Shown here one piece after another: positions 43,488-52,377 of a stretch of DNA of 64,000 nt. The translations under genes and the position numbers were made by a program. Origin of the DNA: Nocardia takedensis NBRC 100417 (lineage in GTDB: Bacteria > Actinomycetota > Actinomycetes > Mycobacteriales > Mycobacteriaceae); the NCBI RefSeq assembly GCF_000308695.1, contig NZ_BAGG01000088.1, positions 62,001-126,000 of the forward strand, in the 5' to 3' direction. Each line of letters starts with the position of its first letter. Position 1 is the stretch's first letter. The notes beneath the pieces were generated by a model. That model was not told where the DNA came from, made no database searches, and was given only the letters and a program-made list of their open reading frames with translations.

Positions 43488-44531
43488 TCAGAAATCCGCC
43501 GGGGCCTCGGCGGCCGCGTCGGCGGTGACATCGGCGCCGATGCCGAGCTTCTCCTTGATCTTCTTCTCGATCTCGTCGCGGATATCGGTGTTGTCGAGCA
43601 GGAACTTGCGGGCGTTCTCCTTGCCCTGGCCCAGCTGATCGCCCTCGTAGGTGTACCAGGAGCCGGACTTGCGGATGAAGCCGTGCTCGACGCCCATATC
43701 GATGAGCGAGCCCTCCTTGGAGATGCCCTGGCCGTAGAGGATGTCGAACTCGGCCTGCTTGAACGGCGGCGAGACCTTGTTCTTGACCACCTTGACGCGG
43801 GTGCGGTTGCCGACCGCGTCGGTGCCGTCCTTGAGGGTTTCGATACGGCGCACGTCCAGGCGCACCGAGGCGTAGAACTTCAGCGCCTTGCCGCCGGTCG
43901 TGGTCTCCGGGGAGCCGAACATGACGCCGATCTTCTCGCGCAACTGATTGATGAAGATCGCGGTGGTGCCGGAGTTGTTCAGCGCGCCGGTCATCTTGCG
44001 CAGGGCCTGGCTCATCAGGCGGGCCTGCAGGCCGACGTGGCTGTCGCCCATCTCGCCCTCGATCTCGGCGCGCGGCACGAGCGCGGCCACAGAGTCGATG
44101 ACGATGATGTCGATCGCGCCGGAACGCACCAGCATGTCGGCGATCTCGAGGGCCTGCTCACCGGTGTCGGGCTGGGAGACCAGCAGGGCGTCGGTGTCGA
44201 CGCCGAGCTTGCGCGCGTAATCGGGATCGAGGGCGTGCTCGGCGTCGATGAAGGCGGCGACACCGCCCGCGGCCTGCGCGTTGGCGACGGCGTGCAGGGC
44301 GACGGTGGTCTTACCCGAGGATTCCGGGCCGTAGACCTCGACGATGCGGCCGCGGGGAAGACCGCCGATGCCGAGGGCGACGTCCAAGGCGATGGAACCG
44401 GTCGGGATCACCGAGATCGGCGGGCGCACATCTTCGCCGAGACGCATCACCGCGCCCTTGCCGAAGCTCTTCTCGACCTGGGCCAGCGCCAGTTCGAGCG
44501 CCTTGTCGCGGTCGTACGCCTGTGGTGCCAT
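43488..44531 (-). CDS. recA: Recombinase RecA
   Basis: 347 residues, standard length and intein-free, unlike M. tuberculosis RecA. Walker A GPESSGKTTVALH, FIDAEHALDPDYARKLGVD, IIVIDSVAALVPRAEIEG and FINQLREKIGVMFG (L2 loop region) are canonical. It drives strand exchange and LexA cleavage. ATG 44531. A LexA box stands 94 bases upstream. Confidence 0.98.
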   Translation of the reverse strand: MAPQAYDRDKALELALAQVEKSFGKGAVMRLGEDVRPPISVIPTGSIALDVALGIGGLPRGRIVEVYGPESSGKTTVALHAVANAQAAGGVAAFIDAEHALDPDYARKLGVDTDALLVSQPDTGEQALEIADMLVRSGAIDIIVIDSVAALVPRAEIEGEMGDSHVGLQARLMSQALRKMTGALNNSGTTAIFINQLREKIGVMFGSPETTTGGKALKFYASVRLDVRRIETLKDGTDAVGNRTRVKVVKNKVSPPFKQAEFDILYGQGISKEGSLIDMGVEHGFIRKSGSWYTYEGDQLGQGKENARKFLLDNTDIRDEIEKKIKEKLGIGADVTADAAAEAPADF

Positions 44532-44624
44532 GTCCTTGATCCCCTTTTCGCCGGGTGAAGTCTCATTCTCTGGTTGCGCCCACCCTAGAGGGCGGCACCG
44601 ACAAGTTCCGGCGCCCAGCTTAAA

Positions 44625-44638
44625 CGAACAGATGTTCG
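44625..44638. promoter_or_regulatory. LexA/SOS box in the recA promoter
   Basis: The palindrome CGAACAGATGTTCG fits the actinobacterial SOS consensus CGAAC-N4-GTTCG exactly. It sits 94 bases upstream of the recA ATG and just before the stop of the phosphotransferase-like gene. Confidence 0.9.
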
Positions 44639-44653
44639 AGTCAAGCGACGCGC

Positions 44654-45883
44654 TCAGAACAATTCGTCCAGGACGCGGTAGTAGGCCAGACGCTCGGGGT
44701 CGGGTTCCGGTTCGCCGTAGGCGGCGAAGAACGCGGCCACCGCGGCGGGCCCCGCGGTGGCCCGCAGGTCGCGGTCGGCCAAGGCCAGATCGCGGTACCG
44801 ATCGGCCACCCCCAGCGCGCCCACGTCCAGGACGATCCCGCTCGTGAGCACGTTGGCCGGCGTGAAATCGCCGTGGCAGACCACCGGATCCGCTTCGGCG
44901 GGCCGCGCGGCGTACAGGTGTTCGAGCAGGTCGCGCGGGGTGCGTCCGAGATTGTCGGCGTCGAAGTCCGCGGCGTCGACCAATCCCTCGACCACCTGAC
45001 GGCGGGCCCGCGCCAGAGTCACGTCGAGCCCCCCGTCGAACGGGCATTCCGCTACCGGCAGGTCGTGCAGGCGGCGCAGCACCTCGCCCAGCAACGCGCC
45101 GGTCTCGGGAGTCGGCGCGTGCGCGGTGCTGGGCGCGCCCGCGTCGGCCAGCACCAGCACGTCGGACTCGAACACCGCGATCTCCGGCACCGGCACCGCG
45201 CGGTCCCCCAGCCAGCGCAGTCGCTCGTATTCGGCGACGGCGTGCGGACCGCGTTTGAGCCAGTAACGGTCACCTACGCGCAGCACGCCGCCGCCGCGCC
45301 CTTCGTGACCGTCGGCGCGGATCGGCGCGTCACCGAGCAGGGCGGCGACCATCGGCGGCCACGGGATCGGTAACCGTGCCAGCGTCAGCAGCGTGACGCG
45401 CGTGGCCTCGATCGATTCCGGGTCGCCCTCGGCGACCCGCAGCCGCAACGCCTCGCCCAGAACGGTGCGCGCTCGTTCCGATTCGCCCTGTTCGCCCAAC
45501 GCCCGGCCCAGGTGGGCCAGCGCGAACGACAGCGTCTCGGGCGCGACGGCACGCGCCGCGGCCACCGCCCGGTCGTGCAGCAGGATCGCGGTACGACCGT
45601 CGCCGCGGTAGCGGTACACATCGGCCAGATCGATCCACAGGGTGATCCGCCGGGCCTCGGTGTCGACCAGTTCCAGCGCGCGGTCCAAGTGATCGAGGGC
45701 CTCGTCGTAGCGACCCAGCAGCATGCACTCGACGCCGGTGCGGCGATGCCCGGCGACGTCGTCGGGGGCGGCCGCGGCCACCCGCGCCGCCAGCGACTCC
45801 GGATCGAGCGGGATCATCCGCCGCCGCTCGTCGAAGCGATACGACTCCGGCGGCGGCGAATCCTCCGACCCCGGCACGCTCAC
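44654..45883 (-). CDS. TPR-aminoglycoside phosphotransferase-like fusion protein
   Basis: 409 residues. Residues ~45-170 form tetratricopeptide-like repeats (GVECMLLGRYDEALDHLDRA and similar). From ~190 the protein is an APH(3')-like kinase: CHGDFTPANV is the catalytic loop and LDVGALGVADRYRDLAL the metal motif, where typical APH(3') enzymes have DxGRxG. The arginine position is alanine here, so activity is uncertain. The GTG at 45883 overlaps the DUF3046 stop as GTGA; ATG 45817 is the shorter option. It lies between DUF3046 and recA on the same strand. Calling it a resistance gene would go too far. Confidence 0.7.
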   Translation of the reverse strand: MSVPGSEDSPPPESYRFDERRRMIPLDPESLAARVAAAAPDDVAGHRRTGVECMLLGRYDEALDHLDRALELVDTEARRITLWIDLADVYRYRGDGRTAILLHDRAVAAARAVAPETLSFALAHLGRALGEQGESERARTVLGEALRLRVAEGDPESIEATRVTLLTLARLPIPWPPMVAALLGDAPIRADGHEGRGGGVLRVGDRYWLKRGPHAVAEYERLRWLGDRAVPVPEIAVFESDVLVLADAGAPSTAHAPTPETGALLGEVLRRLHDLPVAECPFDGGLDVTLARARRQVVEGLVDAADFDADNLGRTPRDLLEHLYAARPAEADPVVCHGDFTPANVLTSGIVLDVGALGVADRYRDLALADRDLRATAGPAAVAAFFAAYGEPEPDPERLAYYRVLDELF

Positions 45884-46071
45884 CAGCGGGTTCGCGGGAC
45901 GTCGAATTCGGCGCACAGCGCCCGCCACACCTCACGCGGGTCCACGCCGCCCTCGATCGCCTGCGAGCCGGTACGGCCCAGCGAGGGGATCACGTGATCG
46001 TTGAGCAGGGCGTCACCGCGCGCCACACCGAATTCGGTGTGCATCAGTTCCTGGAACTCGGTCAACCGCAC
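45880..46071 (-). CDS. DUF3046 protein (Rv2738c-like)
   Basis: 63 residues starting at GTG 46071 with VRLTEFQELMHTEFG and ending RALCAEFDVPRTRW. This small conserved protein sits near recA in most actinobacteria, including M. tuberculosis (Rv2738c). It is embedded in a longer open frame, so the start is set by homology. Its stop overlaps the next gene by four bases. Function unknown. Confidence 0.88.
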   Translation of the reverse strand: MRLTEFQELMHTEFGVARGDALLNDHVIPSLGRTGSQAIEGGVDPREVWRALCAEFDVPRTRW

Positions 46072-46106
46072 CGTGTTCAAGATACTCGCGTGCGGTGACG
46101 CGCCGG

Positions 46107-47270
46107 TCACCCGGCGTCGGCCACCGCGGCGACCGAACGGCACAACCGCACGGGGTCGGCCACCTTCGCCGCGCTCAGCGACGCCTCCCTGGCCGCCGCG
46201 CCGTAGCCGGGCTCGTCGAGAATCGCGCGCACCGCCGCGCGCACCGCTTCGACCGTCAGCGGCCGGATCAGGATCGAACCGCCCTGCCGGACGGCGCGAT
46301 TGGCCAGTTCCCACTGGTCGCCCCCGCCGGGGACGGTGACGATCGGCACGCCCGCGAGCAGGGATTTGGCCAGCAGGCCGTGTCCACCGCCGCCGATGAC
46401 CGCGGCGGCGTGGGTGAGCAGTTCGTCCTGGCGGCCGAGGCCGGCGCGCGCCCACGGCGGCAGATCGGCGGGCGGGGTGTCGAGCATCGAGATCGCGACC
46501 CGCACGCCCGCGCCGTCCAACGCCTCGAGCACCGTCTCGACCATGCCCGCCACGCCGGTGTGCGCGGTGGAGGGGGCGACCACGATCAGCGGGTCCTCGC
46601 CCGGCGGCGGCGTCAGCAAGCGATCGGTGGGCTCCCACAGCAGCGGCCCGATGACGTGGGCGTCCTCGGGCCAGTCCGGGCGCGGCACCTCGAGCGCGGG
46701 CAGGGTCGCGATCAGCCGCAGGTCGGGGCCGGGATCGGCGGCGGGCAGACCGATGCCCGCCCTGGCCTGTTCGCGCTGGCGCTGCCCGTTGCGGATGGCG
46801 CGCGCGGTCATCGTGCGCAGCATCGCGTCGCGCATCCGACCGCGCACACCCTCGCCCACCGCGAGGCCGCTCCCGATGGGCGGCAACGCCTTCGACGGCA
46901 GATACAGCGGATGCGGGGACAGTTCCACCCACGGCACGCCCAACCGTTCGGCCGCCATGCCGCCGCCCGCGGTGAGCACGTCGGAGACGACGAGTTCGGG
47001 CAGCATCGCGCTCAGGTCGGGCAGGATCTCGGTCGAGATGTGCGCGGCGCGTTCGTGAATGCGCTGTCCTGCGTCGGCGTCGTCGTCGACCGCGCGCGGG
47101 GCCAACCCCTTGAGTCGGCGCACGGCGATGCCCGCGTCCTTGGCGGCGTCGAACCACCGCGGTCCGGTGAACAGCACCGGTTCGTCACCGGCCGCCAGGA
47201 ACCGCTCGCACAGCGCCAACGCCGGGAACGCATGCCCGGGATCGGGTCCGGCTACAACGGCTACACGCAT
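46107..47270 (-). CDS. Glycosyltransferase-like protein (UGT/MGT fold, Rv2739c-like)
   Basis: 387 residues. The N-terminus MRVAVVAGPDPGHAFPALAL has the GxxGH-type loop of GT1 enzymes; the C-terminal donor-site region reads IGGGGHGLLAKSLLAGVPIV and PGGGDQWELANRAV, as in macrolide-type glycosyltransferases. It corresponds to Rv2739c. ATG 47270 was chosen; GTG 47288 is possible. Acceptor and sugar are unknown. Confidence 0.85.
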   Translation of the reverse strand: MRVAVVAGPDPGHAFPALALCERFLAAGDEPVLFTGPRWFDAAKDAGIAVRRLKGLAPRAVDDDADAGQRIHERAAHISTEILPDLSAMLPELVVSDVLTAGGGMAAERLGVPWVELSPHPLYLPSKALPPIGSGLAVGEGVRGRMRDAMLRTMTARAIRNGQRQREQARAGIGLPAADPGPDLRLIATLPALEVPRPDWPEDAHVIGPLLWEPTDRLLTPPPGEDPLIVVAPSTAHTGVAGMVETVLEALDGAGVRVAISMLDTPPADLPPWARAGLGRQDELLTHAAAVIGGGGHGLLAKSLLAGVPIVTVPGGGDQWELANRAVRQGGSILIRPLTVEAVRAAVRAILDEPGYGAAAREASLSAAKVADPVRLCRSVAAVADAG

Positions 47271-47400
47271 TCGCCCAGCCTGCCACACCGTCTCGGCGGA
47301 CGGGCGCGGCGTTCACCGCCGCGTCATCGCCGCGCCACCGTCGGGGTCGGACGGTCGGCCATGCTGGTCGGCGAGACCAGGGCGACCCCGAGGAGGACCG

Positions 47401-48105
47401 ATGACGATCGCGAGCGTGGACGAGTTGATGGACCTGCTGCGCGCCTGCGCCGGAGTCTGGGACCGCACCGATCGCGCGGGCGATCCGGTCGACATCCTCG
47501 ATCACGACCGCCAGTGCGCGCAGTTGCTGCGCCGATGGCATCCCGAGGACGAAGAACTCCAGGTCGCGGGGCTACTGCACGATATCGGCCACCACCTGCG
47601 CCCCGGCGACGACGCGGGCCACGGCAGGCACGGCGCCGAGGCGGTGCGCGGCCTGCTCGGCGAGCGGGTCGCGCGCCTGGTGGAACTGCACGTGCCCGCC
47701 AAGCGCTATCTGGTCGCCACCGACGCCGAGCACGCGGCGACCCTCTCGGCGGCCAGCAGGCAGACCCTGCTGAGTCAGGGCGGTGCGATGGACGCGGCCG
47801 AGATCGCCGCCTTCCGCGCCGATCCCGATCACGCGGCCGCGATCACGCTGCGCAAGGCCGACGACGCGGGCAAGGTCGTCGGCCTCGAGGTCGAACCGGT
47901 GGAACACTGGCGACCTGTTCTGGAACGGGTCGCCGCGGCGGCGGCCTCGACGGTGTCGGTGACGTCGACCGCGTGGGTGGCGACCGGGCCGACCACCGCG
48001 ACATACCGCGCGGTCCACGGCGGCAGATCGGCCAGGTCGGGGAAGATCCACTCGTTGCCCGCGTCGGAGACCGCGTCCAAGCCGCTGCGGCCGACCGCCC
48101 GGTGA
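47401..48105 (+). CDS. HD-domain protein related to PhnZ-type oxygenases
   Basis: 234 residues. The HD motif is in GLLHDIGHHL (about residue 60), with ARLVELHVPAKRYLVATD downstream, then TLSAASRQTLLSQGGAM. This second block matches the PhnZ-like family (phosphonate-degrading di-iron HD oxygenases). Family members end near VEPVEHWRPVLERV; here the frame runs on for about 50 more residues without known homology. ATG 47401 has GAGGAGG upstream. No phosphonate genes are near, so substrate is uncertain. Confidence 0.72.
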   Translation: MTIASVDELMDLLRACAGVWDRTDRAGDPVDILDHDRQCAQLLRRWHPEDEELQVAGLLHDIGHHLRPGDDAGHGRHGAEAVRGLLGERVARLVELHVPAKRYLVATDAEHAATLSAASRQTLLSQGGAMDAAEIAAFRADPDHAAAITLRKADDAGKVVGLEVEPVEHWRPVLERVAAAAASTVSVTSTAWVATGPTTATYRAVHGGRSARSGKIHSLPASETASKPLRPTAR

Positions 48106-48117
48106 TCGGCGCCGCGG

Positions 48118-48291
48118 CTACAGCTTGCCGACGGTGGAACTGTCCGAGCCCGCGACGGCCTTGTAGAGCAGATACAGTCCGAACACCACCGCGCCGATCA
48201 TCAGGATGGGGAACAGTCCCTCGAGCAGCGCACCGATGACGGCGAACACGATCCACACGATCGCGACCACACCGATGATCTTCCACAGCAT
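48118..48291 (-). CDS. Small membrane protein (57 residues)
   Basis: Two hydrophobic helices (IIGVVAIVWIVFAVIGALL and LFPILMIGAVVFGLYLLY) with a short polar tail. ATG 48291 has AGGAGG five bases upstream, a strong support for a real gene despite the small size. It is convergent with the HD-domain gene, with stops twelve bases apart. Function unknown. Confidence 0.75.
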   Translation of the reverse strand: MLWKIIGVVAIVWIVFAVIGALLEGLFPILMIGAVVFGLYLLYKAVAGSDSSTVGKL

Positions 48292-49223
48292 TTCGGCCTC
48301 CTGGCGTCTCCGAGGAACCGCCGTCCGGCGATCCGACGATTCCATGCTGGCAGTCCGCGCGGCGGAAATCACCAGCTCAGCGGCGATATCGGGGTGCAAA
48401 TCAGGGTTCACCCCCAGCCGGACCCGGTCAAGCCCCTTTGACCATTCCGCCCGGTCCCCCATCGGGTTACCACGTGGTAGCGGGCCATTCACCAGGCGTT
48501 GTCGACGGTTCGGATCGTCGTGTCGCTCCAGCGAATTCGAGCGAATCCGGGAAACGGTTGCCGCAGATCCGCTGTTGCTGTCAGGATGATCATCGGCGGA
48601 CATGATCTTCCTCCGCCGAATCGCCATCATCGCTTTGCCGACACTCAGGAATCCCGTGAACTACCCGCAGCTCGGGGCGGTTCGGTGCACCGTGCGATCT
48701 CACGGATATCGGTCGAGAAACAATGAAACCGACCCGTGGGTTCGAATTGTTGCGCGCACCATACTGCCGCTGATCTACGCACACCTATTACGCTGCGCCG
48801 GTGGCAGTACCGGCGGCCCCGCGTGACCGCTCCCGCGGCGACTCCGTTCGCCCCGAGCAGAGCGCGAACGCCCGTGCACGAGGCGGCGCGAGCCGTCGCC
48901 GTGCACACCCAGCGAATCCCGAGTACTGCCGTCGCACACCGCGACTCGGATTCGCCGCTCCACCCGCTTCCGGAATGTCGACCGCATGCCGTGGACAAAA
49001 GAGCCACCCGATAGCCGGGACCGGTTCTCGTGACCCAGCATCCGGCAGGACATTCCGGCCCCCATCGATTAGCCAGCCGTACACCATAAGATTGCCGACC
49101 CGTCGAATCCATGCGCGGACGGTCCCCGACGGTGAGCTGCGCGGCGTCGGCTATGAGTCGTCGCGAGCGCAGCCCTCCCCGCGCGCTCGGCGACGCGACG
49201 CCGCGATTCGACGAAAGTGGGAG
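48292..49223. other. Long non-coding gap (about 930 bases)
   Basis: No open frame in this stretch has a ribosome site and homology together; those present are long only because of base composition. The block 48600-49100 appears lower in GC than the flanks. The one clear element is the 12-bp palindrome TACCACGTGGTA at 48468-48479, a possible operator for the small membrane protein. A small RNA cannot be excluded. Confidence 0.5.
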
Positions 49224-50096
49224 TCAGCGCCCCGGAAAGCCCCGGGGCGGTTCACCGGTCGCGATCACCGTGCGGTCCGCGATCTCGGTGAGCGCCTGCG
49301 CCCACCCGTCGAGCCGGTCGGCCGCATGCCGCAGATCCGCCACGATGGTGTCGAATCGGTAGGCCACCACGGAATTCTCGGGCACCGCCAGAATCGTGCT
49401 CGCCGCCGAGACCACCTGCTCGTATTCGATGATGCCCGAATTCAACCGATCCAGCGCGAAGCGCATATTGACCGAGACGGCCTCCCCCGCCGCCGGATTC
49501 CCCCGGCCGATGACCGCGAGCGCGCGTTCCATCTGCACCACGTCGGCGGCCAGCGCGTGCAGGGCCGCGGCACCGGAATTCGCCGTCTCGATCATCTCCA
49601 CCAGTTCCTCGCGCGGCACCCGCTGCGAGGCGCCCAGATGCGCGATCAGACCGTGCAGGGTGCGTTCGGCGCGCACCAGGCGCGCGATCGGGGCACGAGC
49701 CACCGATCGCAGCGGCGGCTGCTTACGGGGTAGGAAACCGGGCTGCGGCAACGGTTTACCGCGCAAGCGCAGATAGCGTCGGGCGCTGAGCGCCGTCCCC
49801 GTGACCAACGCGACCGCGCCGCCACCGATGACCACCACCGCCCACACCGGGGCCGAGATCACCACCAGCCCGACGGCGCCCGCCGTGGTCAGGCCGGACA
49901 CCGTGCCCAACTGGTAGCTGCGGCGGCGCGCCCGGCGGCGCCTGCGCAGTTCCCGCTCACGCGGGTCGGCCCACTTCCGGACGGCGACCAACGCGGTCTC
50001 GCCCGCGTCGCGCAGCGTCTCGGGCAGATTGGACGCGGGCGGCGCGAAAGGATGGGGGTAGGCCACCGGCACACCGGGGGAAGACTTCCGACTCAC
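49224..50096 (-). CDS. PspM-like membrane protein (Rv2743c homolog)
   Basis: 290 residues. After a basic stretch (RERELRRRRRARRRSY) come two adjacent membrane helices (TTAGAVGLVVISAPVWAVV and VIGGGAVALVTGTAL), then a long helical cytoplasmic part. Position directly after pspA and clgR matches Rv2743c, PspM, which anchors the phage-shock response at the membrane in mycobacteria. GTG 50096 has GGGGG seven bases upstream. No pspN follows, unlike M. tuberculosis. Confidence 0.8.
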   Translation of the reverse strand: MSRKSSPGVPVAYPHPFAPPASNLPETLRDAGETALVAVRKWADPRERELRRRRRARRRSYQLGTVSGLTTAGAVGLVVISAPVWAVVVIGGGAVALVTGTALSARRYLRLRGKPLPQPGFLPRKQPPLRSVARAPIARLVRAERTLHGLIAHLGASQRVPREELVEMIETANSGAAALHALAADVVQMERALAVIGRGNPAAGEAVSVNMRFALDRLNSGIIEYEQVVSAASTILAVPENSVVAYRFDTIVADLRHAADRLDGWAQALTEIADRTVIATGEPPRGFPGR

Positions 50097-50235
50097 TTGC
50101 CCGCCCCCTTCGAAACGACCACCGACATCCGCCGACCGGCGGGAATTCGCTCGCTCATGACCGCAGCACCTCACTCGGTTCCATCATGACCGATTCTCAC
50201 CCGTCGCGTCGGCACCGTTTTCTCACCGCGCACCG

Positions 50236-51069
50236 CTACTGCTGCGCGGTCTGTCCTTTGTTCATCTGCGGCTGCGCCGGATCGGCCTGCGGCGCGGCCG
50301 GATTGATCGCGGTCTGCCCCGCGGCGCCGCCCGCGGGCAGCGAATCGCCGCGCATCGAGGCGCGGATCTGCTCGAGTTTGCTGTGGCCCGCCATCTGGAT
50401 GCTGGCCTGCTGGACCTCGACCATGCGGCCCTGCACCGAGTTCTGCGCCAGTTCGGCGGCGCCGAGCGCGTTGGCGTAGCGGCGCTCGATCTTCTCGCGC
50501 ACGGCGTCCAGGCTCGGCGTGGTGCCCGGCGCGGACAGCGTGGAGTCCATCTGCTGCAACGAGGCCGACACCTGCTCCTGCATCTTGGCCTGCTCGAGCT
50601 GGCTGAGCAGCTTGGTGCGCTCGGCGACCTTCTGCTGCAACAGCATGGCGTTCTGCTCGACCGCCTTCTTGGCCTGCGCCGCCGCCTGTAGCGACTGGTC
50701 GTGCAGGACCTTCAGATCCTCCACCGACTGCTCGGCGGTGACCAGTTGGGCGGCGAAGGCCTCGGCCGCGTTGGTGTACTGGATCGCCTTCTCGGTGTCG
50801 CCCGCCGCACTGGCTTGATCGGCGAGCAGAACGGCCTGCCGCGCGTTGGCGTTGAGCTTCTCGACCTCGTCGAGCTGCCGGTTCAACTTCATCTCCAGCT
50901 GACGCTGGTTGCCGATGACCGACGCGGCCTGCTGCGAGAGGGCCTGGTGCTGGCGCTGAGCTTCCTCGATAGCCTGCTGAATCTGCACCTTCGGATCCGC
51001 GTGCTCCTCGATCTTGGAGTCGAAGAGGGCCATCAGGTACTTCCAGGCCTTGACGAACGGATTAGCCAT
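50236..51069 (-). CDS. pspA: PspA/IM30-family protein (35 kDa antigen homolog)
   Basis: 277 residues, nearly all coiled coil from residue 25 to 220, with the amphipathic N-terminal helix MANPFVKAWKYLMALFDSK that binds membranes. The tail is rich in Gln, Pro and Ala. PspA/Rv2744c protects membranes under envelope stress. ATG 51069 has GGAGG twelve bases upstream. Gene order clgR-pspA-pspM is conserved. Confidence 0.93.
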   Translation of the reverse strand: MANPFVKAWKYLMALFDSKIEEHADPKVQIQQAIEEAQRQHQALSQQAASVIGNQRQLEMKLNRQLDEVEKLNANARQAVLLADQASAAGDTEKAIQYTNAAEAFAAQLVTAEQSVEDLKVLHDQSLQAAAQAKKAVEQNAMLLQQKVAERTKLLSQLEQAKMQEQVSASLQQMDSTLSAPGTTPSLDAVREKIERRYANALGAAELAQNSVQGRMVEVQQASIQMAGHSKLEQIRASMRGDSLPAGGAAGQTAINPAAPQADPAQPQMNKGQTAQQ

Positions 51070-51258
51070 CGATTGATCCCGCCTCCATCTGATGCACCGC
51101 TTCGCGCGGTGCCGGTGCGCGACCGTCACGCACCGGCTGTGTGCCTATCCTCCACCATCCGGCACTCGGACCGGCCGAACCCGGTCCGATCGACGCCTAG
51201 TAGAGAATCTATCCGGTTTCCCGACCGGACCGCAGCCCCGCTCGCGGCGGACCGGGCG

Positions 51259-51753
51259 TCAGTTGCTCTTGACCAGGACCAACATGTCCGACTTGGGCGC
51301 GGGGATGACGATCCTGGTGCGTTCGGCGATACGCGCGAGGCGCTCGCCCTGCTCCGGTGGCGCGGCCCCGGCCTCCGCCGACATGCTCGCGGCGGCGGGC
51401 GCCGATCCCGAGCCGCCGGGTTCGGCGGATTCGACCGGCACGGCCGCCGCGTCCGAGCCGGCTTCGGCGGGGGCCGCCTCCGCGGCCGGGATGTCGGCCG
51501 AACCGTTGACCGGCACCGCGTCGTCGCCCGCCATGATCGTGCTCACGTCCCACAGCACCCGCGACAGCGGGACGTCGAGGGCGGCGCAGATCGCGGCCAG
51601 CAGTTCGCTGGAGGCTTCCTTGCGACCGCGTTCGACCTCCGACAGGTACCCGAGGCTCACCCGCGCCGACGTGGACACCTCACGCAGAGTCCGGTGCTGG
51701 GCCAGACGCGCACGGCGCAGACTGTCCCCGATCGCCTCTCGCAGCAGCGTCAT
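51259..51753 (-). CDS. clgR: Transcriptional regulator ClgR
   Basis: 164 residues. The helix-turn-helix of the XRE type is at residues ~10-65 (LREVSTSARVSLGYLSEVER). A low-complexity Ala/Glu/Pro linker follows, and the C-terminus ends in IVIPAPKSDMLVLVKSN. ClgR activates clp protease genes and, in mycobacteria, the pspA operon under envelope stress. ATG 51753 has AAGGAG six bases upstream. It may activate its own operon. Confidence 0.92.
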   Translation of the reverse strand: MTLLREAIGDSLRRARLAQHRTLREVSTSARVSLGYLSEVERGRKEASSELLAAICAALDVPLSRVLWDVSTIMAGDDAVPVNGSADIPAAEAAPAEAGSDAAAVPVESAEPGGSGSAPAAASMSAEAGAAPPEQGERLARIAERTRIVIPAPKSDMLVLVKSN

Positions 51754-51888
51754 GTCGTTCTCCTTCGCTCGGCGCCCACCGGGCCGACGCGCTGCGACCG
51801 TGGACCGAGCGCGCACAGTTCTTTCTGGTACAACGTCGGAGCCCGGGCGGATGGTTCCCGGTTCCGTTCACCGGATCGCCGGACCCGA

Positions 51889-52377
51889 TCAACCCTGGAC
51901 GCACCGCAACAGTTCCCGCACCGCGATCCCGGTCGCGGTGATTCTGATCGTCCACCGGTCGCCCGACAGGCGCAACCGCATCACCTCGGTGTGCCCGGGA
52001 CCCGACAGCCCCAGGAACACCGTTCCCACCGGGTGACCGTCCTGCGGATCGGGGCCCGCGACGCCGGTCAGGCCGATTCCCCAGTCCGCTCCGCAGCGGG
52101 TCCGAGCCCCCACGGCCATCTGTTCGGCGGTGCCCGCGGCGACCGGACCCTCCGTGCGCAGTCGGTCCTCGCTGACCTCGGCGAGGGTGTGCTTCAGATC
52201 GGTCGCGTAGACCACCAGACCGCCGCGCAACACCGCGCTCGCGCCGGGCACCCCCGCGATCGTGGCGCTGAGCAGGCCCGCGGTCAGCGATTCGGCGGTG
52301 GCCACGGTCTGCCCCGCCGCCGTCAGCGCGCGCACCACCTCGGCGGCCGGAGCGGCCGCGACCAGCGGATCGGTCAT
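51889..52377 (-). CDS. CinA C-terminal-type nicotinamide-nucleotide amidase
   Basis: 162 residues, the stand-alone C-terminal domain of CinA (PncC type). Motifs include TVATAESLTAGLLSATIAG and GIGLTGVAGPDPQDG. It deamidates nicotinamide mononucleotide in NAD recycling. ATG 52377 overlaps the pgsA stop (ATGA), so the two are coupled. Confidence 0.9.
   Translation of the reverse strand: MTDPLVAAAPAAEVVRALTAAGQTVATAESLTAGLLSATIAGVPGASAVLRGGLVVYATDLKHTLAEVSEDRLRTEGPVAAGTAEQMAVGARTRCGADWGIGLTGVAGPDPQDGHPVGTVFLGLSGPGHTEVMRLRLSGDRWTIRITATGIAVRELLRCVQG

Noticed and set aside
44654..45883. Aminoglycoside resistance gene
   Set aside because: The metal-binding motif departs from APH(3') and the protein is fused to TPR repeats in a conserved housekeeping locus.
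47829..48080. Minus-strand frame MDAVSDAGNEWIFPDLADL... opposite the HD-domain gene
   Set aside because: It looks protein-like at its start but overlaps a well-supported gene, has no clear ribosome site, and I cannot name a family; kept only as a note in findings.
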